In this document: positions 13,563 through 21,489 of the stretch, piece by piece
Numbering within the stretch: position 1 is the stretch's first letter
Layout: every line of letters starts with the position of its first letter
From: Streptomyces populi
GTDB lineage: Bacteria > Actinomycetota > Actinomycetes > Streptomycetales > Streptomycetaceae
NCBI RefSeq assembly: GCF_002911015.1
Contig: NZ_KZ626849.1
Coordinates: forward strand, 1 to 64,000
DNA length: 64,000 nucleotides
Direction: 5' to 3'
Translations under genes and position numbers: made by a program
The notes under the pieces: model-generated
Database searches by the model: none
What the model was told of the DNA's origin: nothing
The model's input: only the letters and a program-made list of their open reading frames with translations

Positions 13563-14828
13563 GTGATCAGACGGATCGGGTTCGGTCGGGTATGTGCGGT
13601 GACGGCTGCGGTGCTGGGCGGAGGGCTGCTCCTGGGCGTGCCGGGGACGCACCAGCCCGGGCGGGGGGATGCGGGGCTGGTGCCCGCGGGCAGCAGTCGC
13701 GTCCTCCCGGCGGAGAGCGCGGAGGACGAGGACCGGCTGACGTTCGACCGTCTGGAACAGGACGGTGGCAAGCTCATCCACGGAGGGACGACGTTCCGCG
13801 TGCGGAGCGGGCTCACCTATCACGGCGAGCGGGCACTGCGGCAGGTCGCCGTCTCCATGAAGGTGTCCGAGGGGATCTCGTTCGCGACGGAGTACAGCAA
13901 CTGCGAGTACGGCACCGAGGAGCCGTCCTCCCCGGAGTTCCGGGGCTCCCGCCAGGCGCTGTGCCTGATCGAGGCGCGGGTCGAGTCCGGCGAGTCCGTC
14001 GACCTGGCACCCATCCCCCTGAAGGCGGGCAGTCTGGCCAGCTCAGGAGACGTGGACATGACCGTGGGAGAGGTCGAGCAGAGGGGCTGGTCCAACCGCA
14101 AGTGGCGGGACCGGCATCGGGGCCGGGGCGAGGAGCTGACCCTCGCGCGGCGCACCGGCAGCGTGCCGCCCGCCGCCGGCCGGGCCGGCGGCACGCACAG
14201 CCCTCTGTTCGAAGACACGCACGGCGTTCTGTTCGTGCCCATGGACAACCCGTGGGATTTCGAGGTGACGGGCGCCGCGCTCAAGGGCAGGAAGGGCGAG
14301 AGGGTCACAGCCGACCTGGCCCTGGACTTCCACGGCGCCAGCGTCTGGGCCCAACACAGCATCGAGAACGACGATCCGTTCGCCAATGTCGAAGTGCGGC
14401 TCCCCAAGGGCGTGACCGTGCTGAGCGACCCGGAGAAGTGCAAGATCACCGACCGCAGGCCGGTGAAGACATATACGTGCGAATACGATGTGTACACCTC
14501 CGACTTCGAGGTAGCCCTGCTCCGGGACGGGTTCCACATCGCCTATCCCTTCGAGCTGCGGATCGACGACCCGTCCAGGCTCACCGGCGGCAGGATCCGT
14601 GTCGTGGACGCCCAGGCCAGGCCGCTGCGGGGCGACGCCAAACCCGGAAACAACACCGCTCCCATCACCGCTCCCATCACCCCCGGTGCAGCCGACGGCT
14701 CCGGTGCAGCCGACGGCTCCGGTACGACGGCTTGGGTCGTAGCCGCGGGTACGGCAGCCGTGGCACTGACCGGGCTCCTCACCGCCACCCTGATCCGCAC
14801 CCGCCGCGCCCGCCGACGGACGGACTGA
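13563..14828 (+). CDS. Secreted cell-surface protein with C-terminal anchor
   Basis: A 421-aa exported protein. An N-terminal signal peptide (VCAVTAAVLGGGLLLGVPGT) precedes a ~370-residue extracytoplasmic region rich in beta strands, with cysteines at NCEYG, LCLIE, KCKIT and TCEYD that may pair. Near the end, a short low-complexity stalk (NTAPITAPIT and GAADGSG twice) leads to a transmembrane helix (VVAAGTAAVALTGLLTATLI) and the basic tail RTRRARRRTD, so it is membrane-anchored with no LPxTG. The GTG start at 13563 follows gaaaggga. Homologous Streptomyces surface proteins have no assigned function. It is the longest apparently intact gene in the right half of the island. Confidence 0.72.
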   Translation: MIRRIGFGRVCAVTAAVLGGGLLLGVPGTHQPGRGDAGLVPAGSSRVLPAESAEDEDRLTFDRLEQDGGKLIHGGTTFRVRSGLTYHGERALRQVAVSMKVSEGISFATEYSNCEYGTEEPSSPEFRGSRQALCLIEARVESGESVDLAPIPLKAGSLASSGDVDMTVGEVEQRGWSNRKWRDRHRGRGEELTLARRTGSVPPAAGRAGGTHSPLFEDTHGVLFVPMDNPWDFEVTGAALKGRKGERVTADLALDFHGASVWAQHSIENDDPFANVEVRLPKGVTVLSDPEKCKITDRRPVKTYTCEYDVYTSDFEVALLRDGFHIAYPFELRIDDPSRLTGGRIRVVDAQARPLRGDAKPGNNTAPITAPITPGAADGSGAADGSGTTAWVVAAGTAAVALTGLLTATLIRTRRARRRTD

Positions 14829-15017
14829 CACCACCTGGCAGGATCCGCCCCCTCTTTTGGATGCCCTGGAGTTCCTCGACTCACCTACGCCGACGGGCAC
14901 CTGCGCAAGTGCCCGCTGTGCCGCCTCTGAGCAGGGGCGGCACTGTTGTCGACCGCCGTCATCCGTCGACGCCGGCCACGCTCGGACGGCCCGCAGACGG
15001 CCCCGGGATAACTCTGG

Positions 15018-15100
15018 GGCGGCGTCGGCAGGCCGCGCCCCACGCACAGTCTGTAAATCTGCCGGCTTCGCCTTCCCAGGTTCGAATCCTGGCGCCGCCG
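15018..15100 (+). repeat. tRNA-Tyr(GTA)-like remnant
   Basis: From 15051 the sequence ctgtaaatctgccggc, ttcgcc, ccaggttcgaatcctgg and cgccgcc matches the 3' half of a class II bacterial tRNA-Tyr: anticodon GTA, short variable arm, perfect TPsiC arm. An acceptor partner ggcggcg is found at 15018-15024 and pairs fully, but the D arm and 5' anticodon stem between are not recognisable. It is probably an att relic in which the 5' half is foreign. A functional divergent tRNA is less likely. Confidence 0.6.
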
Positions 15101-15113
15101 CCCTAACGGGAAT

Positions 15114-15146
15114 CGGCCCCTGACCAGTAAGTTTGGTCAGGGGCCG
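15114..15146 (+). terminator. Hairpin after tRNA-Tyr remnant
   Basis: cggcccctgacca and tggtcaggggccg form a perfect 13-bp stem around a 7-base loop, followed by ttctcgttc. The position right after the tRNA-Tyr-like 3' end suggests it was the terminator of the tRNA gene from which the remnant was copied. Confidence 0.75.
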
Positions 15147-15439
15147 TTCTCGTTCCCGGCTCACGCCAGTACCCGCCGCACCCCGCTGTTCCCCGCCCGT
15201 TCTGGCACGGCCGTGGCATGCGTCGTGACCTTGATCATGTGGCGGCGTTCCGCGCCTGCTTCCTTGGCCGGCGGTACCGATGCCACTTGGGTCCACGGCG
15301 GACCGCCACGCGGTTGGCGCAAGTGCTGGTCGATCACCCCCCGCCAGTAAGCACAAGGGTCGAAGGTTGCGTTACCGTGAGTGATTGATCAAGCTCTTTC
15401 TGTTACGAGAGGGCGCGCCTTCAAGCACCGAGGAGACAG

Positions 15440-15766
15440 ATGTCCTCCCTGATCAAGCAGGTGAGCGACGCGTCTTTTGACGCAAAGGTACTGAACGCTG
15501 AGGGTCCAGTGTTGGTCGACTTCTGGGCTGCCTGGTGTGGGCCGTGCAAGATGATCGCTCCACTGCTGGACGACATCGCCTCGGAGTACGAGGACAAGCT
15601 CACCGTGTTCAAGCTCAACATCGATGACAACGAGAAGACGGCGCCGAAGTACGGGATCCGAGGCATCCCTACCCTGTTGCTGTTCAAGGACGGCCAGGTC
15701 GCAGCCACCAAGGTCGGAGCCGTCAACAAGCCCCAACTGCAAGCATTCCTCGACGCGAACATCTAG
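15440..15766 (+). CDS. trxA: Thioredoxin
   Basis: A 108-aa thioredoxin that reduces protein disulphides in the cytoplasm using electrons from thioredoxin reductase. The active site WCGPC follows VDFWAAWC at residue ~30, and the cis-proline motif [14 protein letters not shown] lies near residue 75. The length is standard. There is no reductase gene beside it, so it is a stand-alone paralogue rather than the trxB-trxA pair. Ribosome-binding site gaggaga is 6 bases before the ATG. It sits inside the accessory region between the tRNA-Tyr remnant and the integrase fragment; elements sometimes carry such genes, or it may be a resident gene isolated by insertions. Confidence 0.93.
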   Translation: MSSLIKQVSDASFDAKVLNAEGPVLVDFWAAWCGPCKMIAPLLDDIASEYEDKLTVFKLNIDDNEKTAPKYGIRGIPTLLLFKDGQVAATKVGAVNKPQLQAFLDANI

Positions 15767-15929
15767 CCCCCAGGCCGTAGCTGTTCCTCAGCCCACCACC
15801 CGCCCCAGCTCCCATCCCGTACGCCGTCGACCGGGTCTGGTGCAGGTCAAGATGTCACCCGATCGTGCAGCAGACCCGTTCTATCCCTGGATTCGGCGTT
15901 CCACCGTGCTGGTCGCCCCCACCAATTCC

Positions 15930-16307
15930 TCAGCCGCCTTGCTGCTGGCTCATCCACTCCGCGATGGCTTGCTCAAGTTCGGCGAGCTGTTCGGTCGGGC
16001 TGAATTGCAGGAGTTCGGTGCCGGCATCGACGTAGGGCCGGTGGCCAGGCGGGGTGTAGAACGCATCACCGGTCTCGTACACCTCCTCGTGGTCGTCGAA
16101 GACGAAGCGCACGTGTCCGGCAAAGACGTAGCCCCAGTGAGGGCAGGGGCACTGACTCCCGGGCAGGGCTTTGAGCGGGCCATCGAGGTCGGTGTCCGCG
16201 GCGAAAGATACGAACTCGACCGTGTAACCGTCCATGTCCTCGCGCCGGTCGGTCACCGGACCGAACTCCTGTACCCGGGATGCGGTGATTTTGGAGATCT
16301 TGGGCAT
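15930..16307 (-). CDS. Cupin-domain protein
   Basis: A 125-aa single-domain cupin. A strand-rich core contains PCPHWGYVFAGHVRF (cupin motif 1, with H-W and the later H) and GDAFYTPPGHRPYV (motif 2, G-D-x-x-x-x-P-x-G-H). This family is common in Actinobacteria as an uncharacterised metal-binding cupin. The metal ligands look partly changed from the canonical HxH-E-H set, so enzymatic function is uncertain; a binding or sensing role is possible. It converges on thioredoxin and diverges from the integrase remnant. Confidence 0.8.
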   Translation of the reverse strand: MPKISKITASRVQEFGPVTDRREDMDGYTVEFVSFAADTDLDGPLKALPGSQCPCPHWGYVFAGHVRFVFDDHEEVYETGDAFYTPPGHRPYVDAGTELLQFSPTEQLAELEQAIAEWMSQQQGG

Positions 16308-16348
16308 AGTCGAGACGAGACCATAGATCGCGCGCCCCGACCCGCTGG

Positions 16349-16855
16349 AAGGCCCTTCAGGGTGAACCGAGCTTGGAGCAGCGCGAGATCAGGGTCCGCA
16401 AGCAGCGGCAACGGGCCGGAGGGGTGGCGTGCGAGGACGATCCCAAGGGGCGGCGGCAGGTGCTCCAGCTGCCGGCCATGTGCGTGGCCCCTCTGCGGTA
16501 CCAGCGGATGCGCCAGGCCGCGATGCGCGAGCGGGCAGGTGATCGTTGGGAGGACAGTGACTACGTGTTCACCACGCGTACGGGGCGGCCCATCGAGCCG
16601 CGCAACGTCTACCGCTCCTTCACCCGGGTCGCCGGGAACGCGGGCCTTCGGGTCATCCGGCTGCACGACGCCCGGCACGGGTGCGCGACCCTGCTCACCG
16701 CGGCCGGTGTGGCGCCCCGCGTCGTGATGGAGATCCTGGGGCACAGCCAGATCGCCGTCACGATGAACGTCTACGCGCACGTCGTCCAGGACACGCAGCG
16801 CGAGGCCGTCAGTCACATGGATCGGCTGCTCACGCGGCGGCTACAGCGCGAGTAA
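16349..16855 (+). pseudogene. Tyrosine site-specific integrase, C-terminal fragment
   Basis: The catalytic half of a phage/AICE-type integrase. LHDARHGCATLLTAAGV carries the catalytic H-x-x-R box, GHSQIAVTMNVYAHVV carries the second His and the nucleophilic Tyr, and the tail RLLTRRLQRE is typical. The sequence begins abruptly at KALQGEPSLEQREIRV, so the arm-binding and core-binding domains and the first catalytic Arg region are incomplete or lost. The end lies ~10 bp from the GATGTCAG doublet and ~70 bp from tRNA-Val, as expected for an integrase that targets this tRNA. It is non-functional as it stands. Confidence 0.85.
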
Positions 16856-16865
16856 CCACGGCACT

Positions 16866-16886
16866 GATGTCAGATCGGGATGTCAA
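16866..16886. repeat. GATGTCAG doublet, copy E (right end)
   Basis: GATGTCAG at 16866 and GATGTCAA at 16879, 13 bp apart, between the integrase fragment and tRNA-Val. It anchors the whole family of doublets to the element's attachment region. Confidence 0.7.
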
Positions 16887-16920
16887 AGGCCCCCAGCCAT
16901 GATCGGCTGGGGGCCTTTTT
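16885..16920. terminator. Bidirectional terminator beside tRNA-Val
   Basis: aaaggcccccagcc and ggctgggggccttttt form a long GC-rich stem around gatgatc-type loop bases, with T-runs on both strands. It ends the integrase frame on the plus strand and the tRNA-Val transcript on the minus strand. Confidence 0.85.
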
Positions 16921-16925
16921 CCTGG

Positions 16926-16997
16926 TGGGCGCGGACGGTTTCGAACCGCCGACATCCGCCTTGTAAGGGCGGCGCTCTACCGCTGAGCTACGCGCCC
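16926..16997 (-). tRNA. tRNA-Val (anticodon UAC)
   Basis: The minus strand reads gggcgcg for the acceptor, agctcagcggtagagc for the D arm, ccgcccttacaaggcgg for the anticodon arm with TAC in the loop, and cggttcgaaaccg for the TPsiC arm, then cgcgccca. CCA is encoded (16923-16925). All stems pair, so the gene is intact. It decodes GUA valine codons. It is the integration target for the neighbouring element remnants. Confidence 0.96.
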
Positions 16998-17411
16998 AGG
17001 ACGAGTCGACAGCCTACATTGCCCGGGGGGATGCCCCGCAAACCCGTATCGGGCGAGCGGGTGGCGGAGCCGACGAGGGGGCCGGGCCGGAAAGCCCCGC
17101 CGGGCCGGACGGAGGCGGAAGGCCCTGTCGGGCCAGGTGGTGGCGGAAGGGCCCCGCCGGGTCGGGTGGTGGAGGCGGAGGGGCTCGGGCCGGTGGCTCG
17201 GGGGTTATCCCCACCTTCCGTCCGGGAGTGGCCCGGATCGTGCCGGGCTCCGTGGCTGCCTACCGTCGAAGAGGCTTCTCCGACCGGCTCCGGTCGGAGT
17301 GCAGAAGGCCCGAGGTTCCGATGTCGTCCCGGAGTTCCGGGCTTCGGGGTCTCCGGGTCCCGAGTGCCGAGTGCCGAAGTCCTCGCAGACCGTCCCAGGG
17401 GGAGACCGATC
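16998..17411. other. Intergenic region, G-rich imperfect repeats
   Basis: About 410 bases between tRNA-Val and the DUF4097 lipoprotein gene. The segment 17085-17180 holds imperfect repeats of ggcggaaggsccc and gccgggycgg. Near 17354, ccgagtgccgagtgccga is a short tandem repeat. A tRNA promoter must lie at the left end. No gene is supported. Confidence 0.4.
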
Positions 17412-18260
17412 ATGACCCGCACACGTACACGTACACGCATACGCGCCCGCGGCACCGGCACCGGCCGGAGCCGTGGGCACGGCGCCGCGCGCACCACCCG
17501 CGCCCGCGCCGTCGCCCTCACCGCTCTCGTGCTCGGGCTCGTCGCCGGTGCCAGCGCGTGCGGCGCGTCCGCCGGGGACGACAAGGAGCCCGAGCAGCGG
17601 TCCTTCGGGCTGCACGGGCGGACCCTGACCGTCGACTCGGACGACTCCGCGCTCGATCTGGTGGTGTCGGACTCCGCGAAGGCCGGTGAGGTCCAGGTCA
17701 CCCGGTGGTTCCAGGGGCATGTCGCCCTCGGCGGGGACCCGAGGGTCACCTGGGCGATGGAGGACGGCGACCGGCTGGTGCTGCGGATGAAGTGCTCGGG
17801 TGTCGTCGCCGACTGCTCGGCCCGGCACCGGATCGTCGTGCCGCGCGGGGTGGCCGTGAAGGTCGAGGACGGGGACGGCCGGGTGAGCGCGAAGGGCTTC
17901 ACGGAGGCGCTGAGCATTCGTACGGCGGACGGCGCGGTGCGGGTCAGCGACTCCTCGGGAGCGCTGGATCTGCGCAGTGGAGACGGCTCGATCCGGGCCG
18001 TCGGCGTGGACGCACGCAGCGTCCGGGCCCGTACCGACGACGGCTCGGTACAGCTCGAACTCGGCGCCGTGCCGGACCTGGTGGACTCCCGCAGCGGCGA
18101 CGGCTCCGTCTCGATCGTGCTGCCCCGGGCCGTCTACCGGGTGACAGCCGGCAGCGGGGACGGCTCGGTCCACGTGGACGTGCCTCGCGACGGTTCCAGC
18201 TCCCACCGGGTCTCCGCGCACACCGACGACGGAAAGATCACGGTGCGAACAGCGAACTGA
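17412..18260 (+). CDS. DUF4097-type adhesin-like lipoprotein
   Basis: A 282-aa exported protein. It has a very basic N-terminus (RTRTRTRIRARGTGTGRSR), a hydrophobic segment and a lipobox-like VAGASAC at ~55, so it is probably a lipoprotein. The rest is a right-handed beta-type repeat domain (DUF4097), with repeated turns GDGRVS, ADGAVRVSD, GDGSIRAVG, DDGSVQLE, GDGSVSIV, GDGSVHVDV and DDGKITV each about 20 residues apart. These turns stack in a solenoid. The start is the ATG after ggggaga. Function is unknown, presumably at the cell surface. The next gene begins 53 bases later on the same strand. Confidence 0.8.
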   Translation: MTRTRTRTRIRARGTGTGRSRGHGAARTTRARAVALTALVLGLVAGASACGASAGDDKEPEQRSFGLHGRTLTVDSDDSALDLVVSDSAKAGEVQVTRWFQGHVALGGDPRVTWAMEDGDRLVLRMKCSGVVADCSARHRIVVPRGVAVKVEDGDGRVSAKGFTEALSIRTADGAVRVSDSSGALDLRSGDGSIRAVGVDARSVRARTDDGSVQLELGAVPDLVDSRSGDGSVSIVLPRAVYRVTAGSGDGSVHVDVPRDGSSSHRVSAHTDDGKITVRTAN

Positions 18261-18313
18261 CCGGCCCGTGTGTTCGTCTTCAACCGGTGGGAGAATGACA
18301 GCCGGCAGGGCGG

Positions 18314-20062
18314 ATGACAGCACGGGAGAGGGATGTGACGGCGACACCTTCGCGGCCGTATTCGCCGTTCGCGGGACCCGCGCGGCCTGCACGCCCCCTC
18401 GGCGGCCTCCGGCGGGCTCTCCCGCCACCACGCCCGACGTCGCCGACGGCATCGACCGCGTCGGCGGCTTCTGCGGCATCTACGGCGTCTACGGCATCGA
18501 TGGACTCGGGGTGGCCGCGCCAGCCGGAACGATCCGGGCGGCCCGTACCGGCGGAGCGGCCCGTACCGGCGGAGCGGCCTGTTCCGCCGGAGCGGCCTGT
18601 TCCGCCGGAGCGGTCCGGACGCCCCGTGCCGTCGGAACGACGCGCGCCGGCGCAGCGGCCCGGCCCCGCGGAGCGACCGGTGCCGCCTGCCCGGTGGGCA
18701 CGCTCGGCCCGGGTGGAACGCACTCCCCGTCCCTCCGTCCGTCCCTCCGCAACCCGTGACGTGCTCACGCTCGTCGCGCTGCCCCTGCTGGCCGCCCTCG
18801 CCCTGCCCGCGGCCTTCGCGGGAGGCGGCACCCGGCGCTGGTTCGGCGGGCGGTCCGAGAGTCAGCGGGCCGAGGCGCAGGCCGCCAAGGACGCCGCCGC
18901 GGCGGCGTTCTACGAACTCGACACCGCCCAGCGCGACCTGCGGATCTCGATCGAGACCATCACGGCCGTGGACGACTCCCCGGCCGCCCGGCGCGTGGTC
19001 TCCGACTTCGCGGCACTGGGGCGGCGGATCGACGAGGCCAGCCAGAAGTACATCACCGCCGTCGACGCCCATGATCTCGACCGGGACGAGCTGGAGGCGT
19101 CGGTCGCCGCGCGGGCCCGCGGTGAACTCGTCGCCGCGAAGGACGAACTGGTCCGGGTGAAGGCCGATCTGGACCGGTTCGAGCAGAGCCTGGCGCCGCT
19201 GCTCGGCAAGGCCGAGACCCAGCTCGCCCGGCTGGCCCCGGCCGTCGAGCGCGCCCGGCAGGCGCTGCTCGCCGCCTCGAACGCCCTCGACTCCGTACGG
19301 CGGTCGGGGCTGAAGGCCGACGATCTCGCCGCCCGGCTCGCCGCTCTCGCCCCCGAGCTGACCAAGCTCAACCAGGGCGCCGGGCGGCACGGCGTGCCGG
19401 AGACGCTGGAGCGTGCCGAGCGGGTCTCGCGGGAGGCCGCGGCGGTCCGCTCGGAGGCGGAGCGGCTGCCGGAGCGGGCCGCCGAGATCGATCACCGGCT
19501 CGTCTCGCTGCGGACCCGCGCCCAGGCGTTGACGACCCGCTCGGAGCAGGTGGAGCCGGTGCTGAGCGAGTTGCGGCGGCGGTTCTCGGCGGCGTGCTGG
19601 CAGGACCTCCAGCACGTGCCGGAGCAGGCCGCGGAGAGCGTGCGGCAGGCCGAGGCGAAGCTGCGGGAGGCGCGGGCCGCGCGCGAGGCGCAGCGCTGGC
19701 CGGACGCGACCTCGCTGCTGTCGACGGTGCGCGCGCTGCTGAACAGCACCGACGAGGCCGTGTCCGCGGCCGGTGACCGGCTGCGGCGGCTGAACGCGGT
19801 GCAGAAGGACCCCCAGCAGGAGATCGACCGGACCCGGTTCGCGATCCGGGACGCGCAGCGGCTGGCCATGGCGGGCCGTACGACGCCCGACCCGCGGCAG
19901 GCCCGTCCGCTCGACGACTCCGTCGCCCGGCTCGACCGGGCCGTGGCCACGCTGGAGGGCCGGCACCCCGACTACTGGCACTTCCTGACCGAGACGGAGG
20001 CCGTGCGGCAGACGGTGGCCCGTGTGGTCGCGCAGATCCGCGAGGAGCGCGGCGGCGCCTGA
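18314..20062 (+). CDS. Coiled-coil membrane protein with Pro-rich N-terminus
   Basis: A 582-aa protein common in Streptomyces but without an assigned function. Residues ~80-145 are a Pro/Glu/Arg-rich cytoplasmic segment of near-tandem sextets (ERPVPA / ERPVPP). One transmembrane helix follows (LTLVALPLLAALALPAAFAG, ~150-170), then ~400 residues of extended coiled coil rich in Ala, Glu and Arg (for example EQVEPVLSELRRRF). The architecture resembles a membrane-tethered rod or septation-type scaffold, which is only inference. It may be cotranscribed with the upstream lipoprotein. A downstream GTG at 18335 is an alternative start. Confidence 0.72.
   Translation: MTARERDVTATPSRPYSPFAGPARPARPLGGLRRALPPPRPTSPTASTASAASAASTASTASMDSGWPRQPERSGRPVPAERPVPAERPVPPERPVPPERSGRPVPSERRAPAQRPGPAERPVPPARWARSARVERTPRPSVRPSATRDVLTLVALPLLAALALPAAFAGGGTRRWFGGRSESQRAEAQAAKDAAAAAFYELDTAQRDLRISIETITAVDDSPAARRVVSDFAALGRRIDEASQKYITAVDAHDLDRDELEASVAARARGELVAAKDELVRVKADLDRFEQSLAPLLGKAETQLARLAPAVERARQALLAASNALDSVRRSGLKADDLAARLAALAPELTKLNQGAGRHGVPETLERAERVSREAAAVRSEAERLPERAAEIDHRLVSLRTRAQALTTRSEQVEPVLSELRRRFSAACWQDLQHVPEQAAESVRQAEAKLREARAAREAQRWPDATSLLSTVRALLNSTDEAVSAAGDRLRRLNAVQKDPQQEIDRTRFAIRDAQRLAMAGRTTPDPRQARPLDDSVARLDRAVATLEGRHPDYWHFLTETEAVRQTVARVVAQIREERGGA
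18537..18612 (+). repeat. 18-bp tandem repeats encoding ERPVP(A/P)
   Basis: Four near-identical 18-bp units (ggcccgtaccggcggagc, twice, then ggcctgttccgccggagc, twice) lie within the coiled-coil gene. Paired units differ at the same bases, indicating successive duplication. Length polymorphism between strains is expected. Confidence 0.7.
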
Positions 20063-20073
20063 GAAGCCCCGGG

Positions 20074-20112
20074 GAGGGTTCCGAGGACGCCCGGGGCGTC
20101 CTCGGAACCCTC
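20074..20112 (+). terminator. Terminator of the coiled-coil gene
   Basis: gagggttccgaggacgcc and ggcgtcctcggaaccctc form a stem of about 18 bp just after the stop at 20062. It separates this operon from the convergent amidase gene. Confidence 0.8.
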
Positions 20113-20184
20113 GCGCGAGCCCCTTTCCCCCGGCTCACCCCCGCGGGGTCTCCGGGGGCCGGTCAGGCGCCGGCCGGGCCGTGA

Positions 20185-21318
20185 TCAGGTGCGGTACGCG
20201 TAGTACGCCGCGTTCGGGTACGCCGCGAGGAGGCTCGACACCGACCGGCGGTAGGTGTCGGTGTCGTGGTAGGTCACGTACGGGACCCCGCTCGCGCTCC
20301 GGTACGACGTGATCATGGAGTGGTCCTTGGACCCGTCCTTGTCGAAGTCCATCTGCATCACGTCACCGATGTCCATCTGGTAGACGTTCGCCAGGGGCGT
20401 GGAGCGCTTGGCGGTCTGGGTGAACCAGGACCACTCGTTGACGCCGACCCAGGTGTCGGTCTGGGTGGACGCCGTGTAGTTCCAGGTGCCGTACTCCTCG
20501 CCGGAGCTCGCGACCGTCGCCCAGCCGCCCGCCTTCAGGGACTGGCTGAGGTAGTTGGTGCAGTCGCCGCCGACGGAGTTGAAGCTGCGGTAGGCGGGGT
20601 TGTAGTTCTTCCAGTACGTCTCGGCGTACGTGGCCATGGCCGCGTAGTCGTACGGGCCGCCGGTGAGCGTCTTGGGGTTGGCGGGCGCGGGGTACGTGGT
20701 CGCTGCCCGGGGGGCGTCGACGACGGCCATCGGGGTCGCGCGGAGCGTCGTCGTGACGGGCTGGTTGACCTGCCGGGGGCCCTTGTCCGTCGAGCGCTCG
20801 CCCGTCAGCTTCCAGCCGCCGTGCGGTCCCGCGGCGAAGGTCAGGACGTGGTGGGCGCGGAAGCCCGTGGTGGCGGGCTCGTCCCCGCGGATCTTCCGGT
20901 AGGTGAGGGTGGTGGCCTCGGTGACCCAGACGGTGGCCAGCCGGCCCGTGACCCGGGTCCGGTTCACGGTGACCTTCGTGTCGGCGGCGCTGTAGGCCTC
21001 GCCGAGGGCCGCGAGGCGGGACCGGGTGCCGTGCAGCGAGGAGACGGCGGTGTTCTCGGTGCGGGCGAGGGTGTCGGGCACCTGTACGCCCGCGGTGGTC
21101 GCCCTGAGGGCCGTACGGGCCGTCGGGGCCTCGTCCAGCAGGGCGGCCGTGCGGTCGGTGAACACGGCGTCGGCCACGCGGCCGAAGGCGTCGGCCGTCG
21201 ACGCGGTCACCCGGGGTGCGGGGGCCGCCGCGTGGGCGGCGGACAGGGGCAGCAGGAGGGCGGAGAGGGTGATCGCCCCCACGACGGAACAACTGCGGCT
21301 TAAGTTCTTCGGTGTCAC
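20185..21318 (-). CDS. Secreted amidase-domain protein
   Basis: A 377-aa secreted protein. The signal peptide LSRSCSVVGAITLSALLLPL ends at an AHA-AAP site. A 200-residue N-terminal region of unknown fold follows, and the last ~160 residues form the putative amidase domain (amidase_6 type). This has the YDYAAMATYAETYWKNYNP lead, the catalytic-type cysteine in GGDCTNYLSQSL and a His in KDHSMITSY. This CHAP-like group is expected to cleave amide bonds, perhaps in peptidoglycan. The GTG at 21318 is chosen because ggag precedes it; the longer frame is not plausible. Transcribed alone. Confidence 0.82.
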   Translation of the reverse strand: MTPKNLSRSCSVVGAITLSALLLPLSAAHAAAPAPRVTASTADAFGRVADAVFTDRTAALLDEAPTARTALRATTAGVQVPDTLARTENTAVSSLHGTRSRLAALGEAYSAADTKVTVNRTRVTGRLATVWVTEATTLTYRKIRGDEPATTGFRAHHVLTFAAGPHGGWKLTGERSTDKGPRQVNQPVTTTLRATPMAVVDAPRAATTYPAPANPKTLTGGPYDYAAMATYAETYWKNYNPAYRSFNSVGGDCTNYLSQSLKAGGWATVASSGEEYGTWNYTASTQTDTWVGVNEWSWFTQTAKRSTPLANVYQMDIGDVMQMDFDKDGSKDHSMITSYRSASGVPYVTYHDTDTYRRSVSSLLAAYPNAAYYAYRT

Positions 21319-21489
21319 TGGTGATTCTCCTTGATCCCCGGTCGGACTCCAGGGAAGGGAATCTTTACATGTCCCACTCAACTGTGCGGAATCCGGGGGG
21401 AGTTCGCGTCAGGTGCAACCAAGTCCCTTATGTCGGAGGTAAGTTGATCTCAATGCGTAGCCGGTGGATCACCGGCCCGGCGGCGGGCC

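Larger units (their letters stand above)
14829..15439. other. Intergenic scar with tRNA-Tyr remnant and terminator
   Basis: About 610 bases. It holds a 3' coding scrap (LTYADGHLRKCPLCRL then a stop, ending at 14931) that looks like the C-terminus of a lost protein with a CxxC pair, the tRNA-Tyr-like remnant (15018-15100) and a strong hairpin terminator (15114-15146). The segment gttctggcacggccgtggcatg near 15200-15221 again echoes the end of the att-like blocks. Confidence 0.5.

Noticed and set aside
13592..15106. 504-aa frame overlapping the secreted surface protein
   Set aside because: Plus-one shadow of the gene at 13563. Composition is Arg/Gly/Pro and it lacks the signal peptide and C-terminal anchor.
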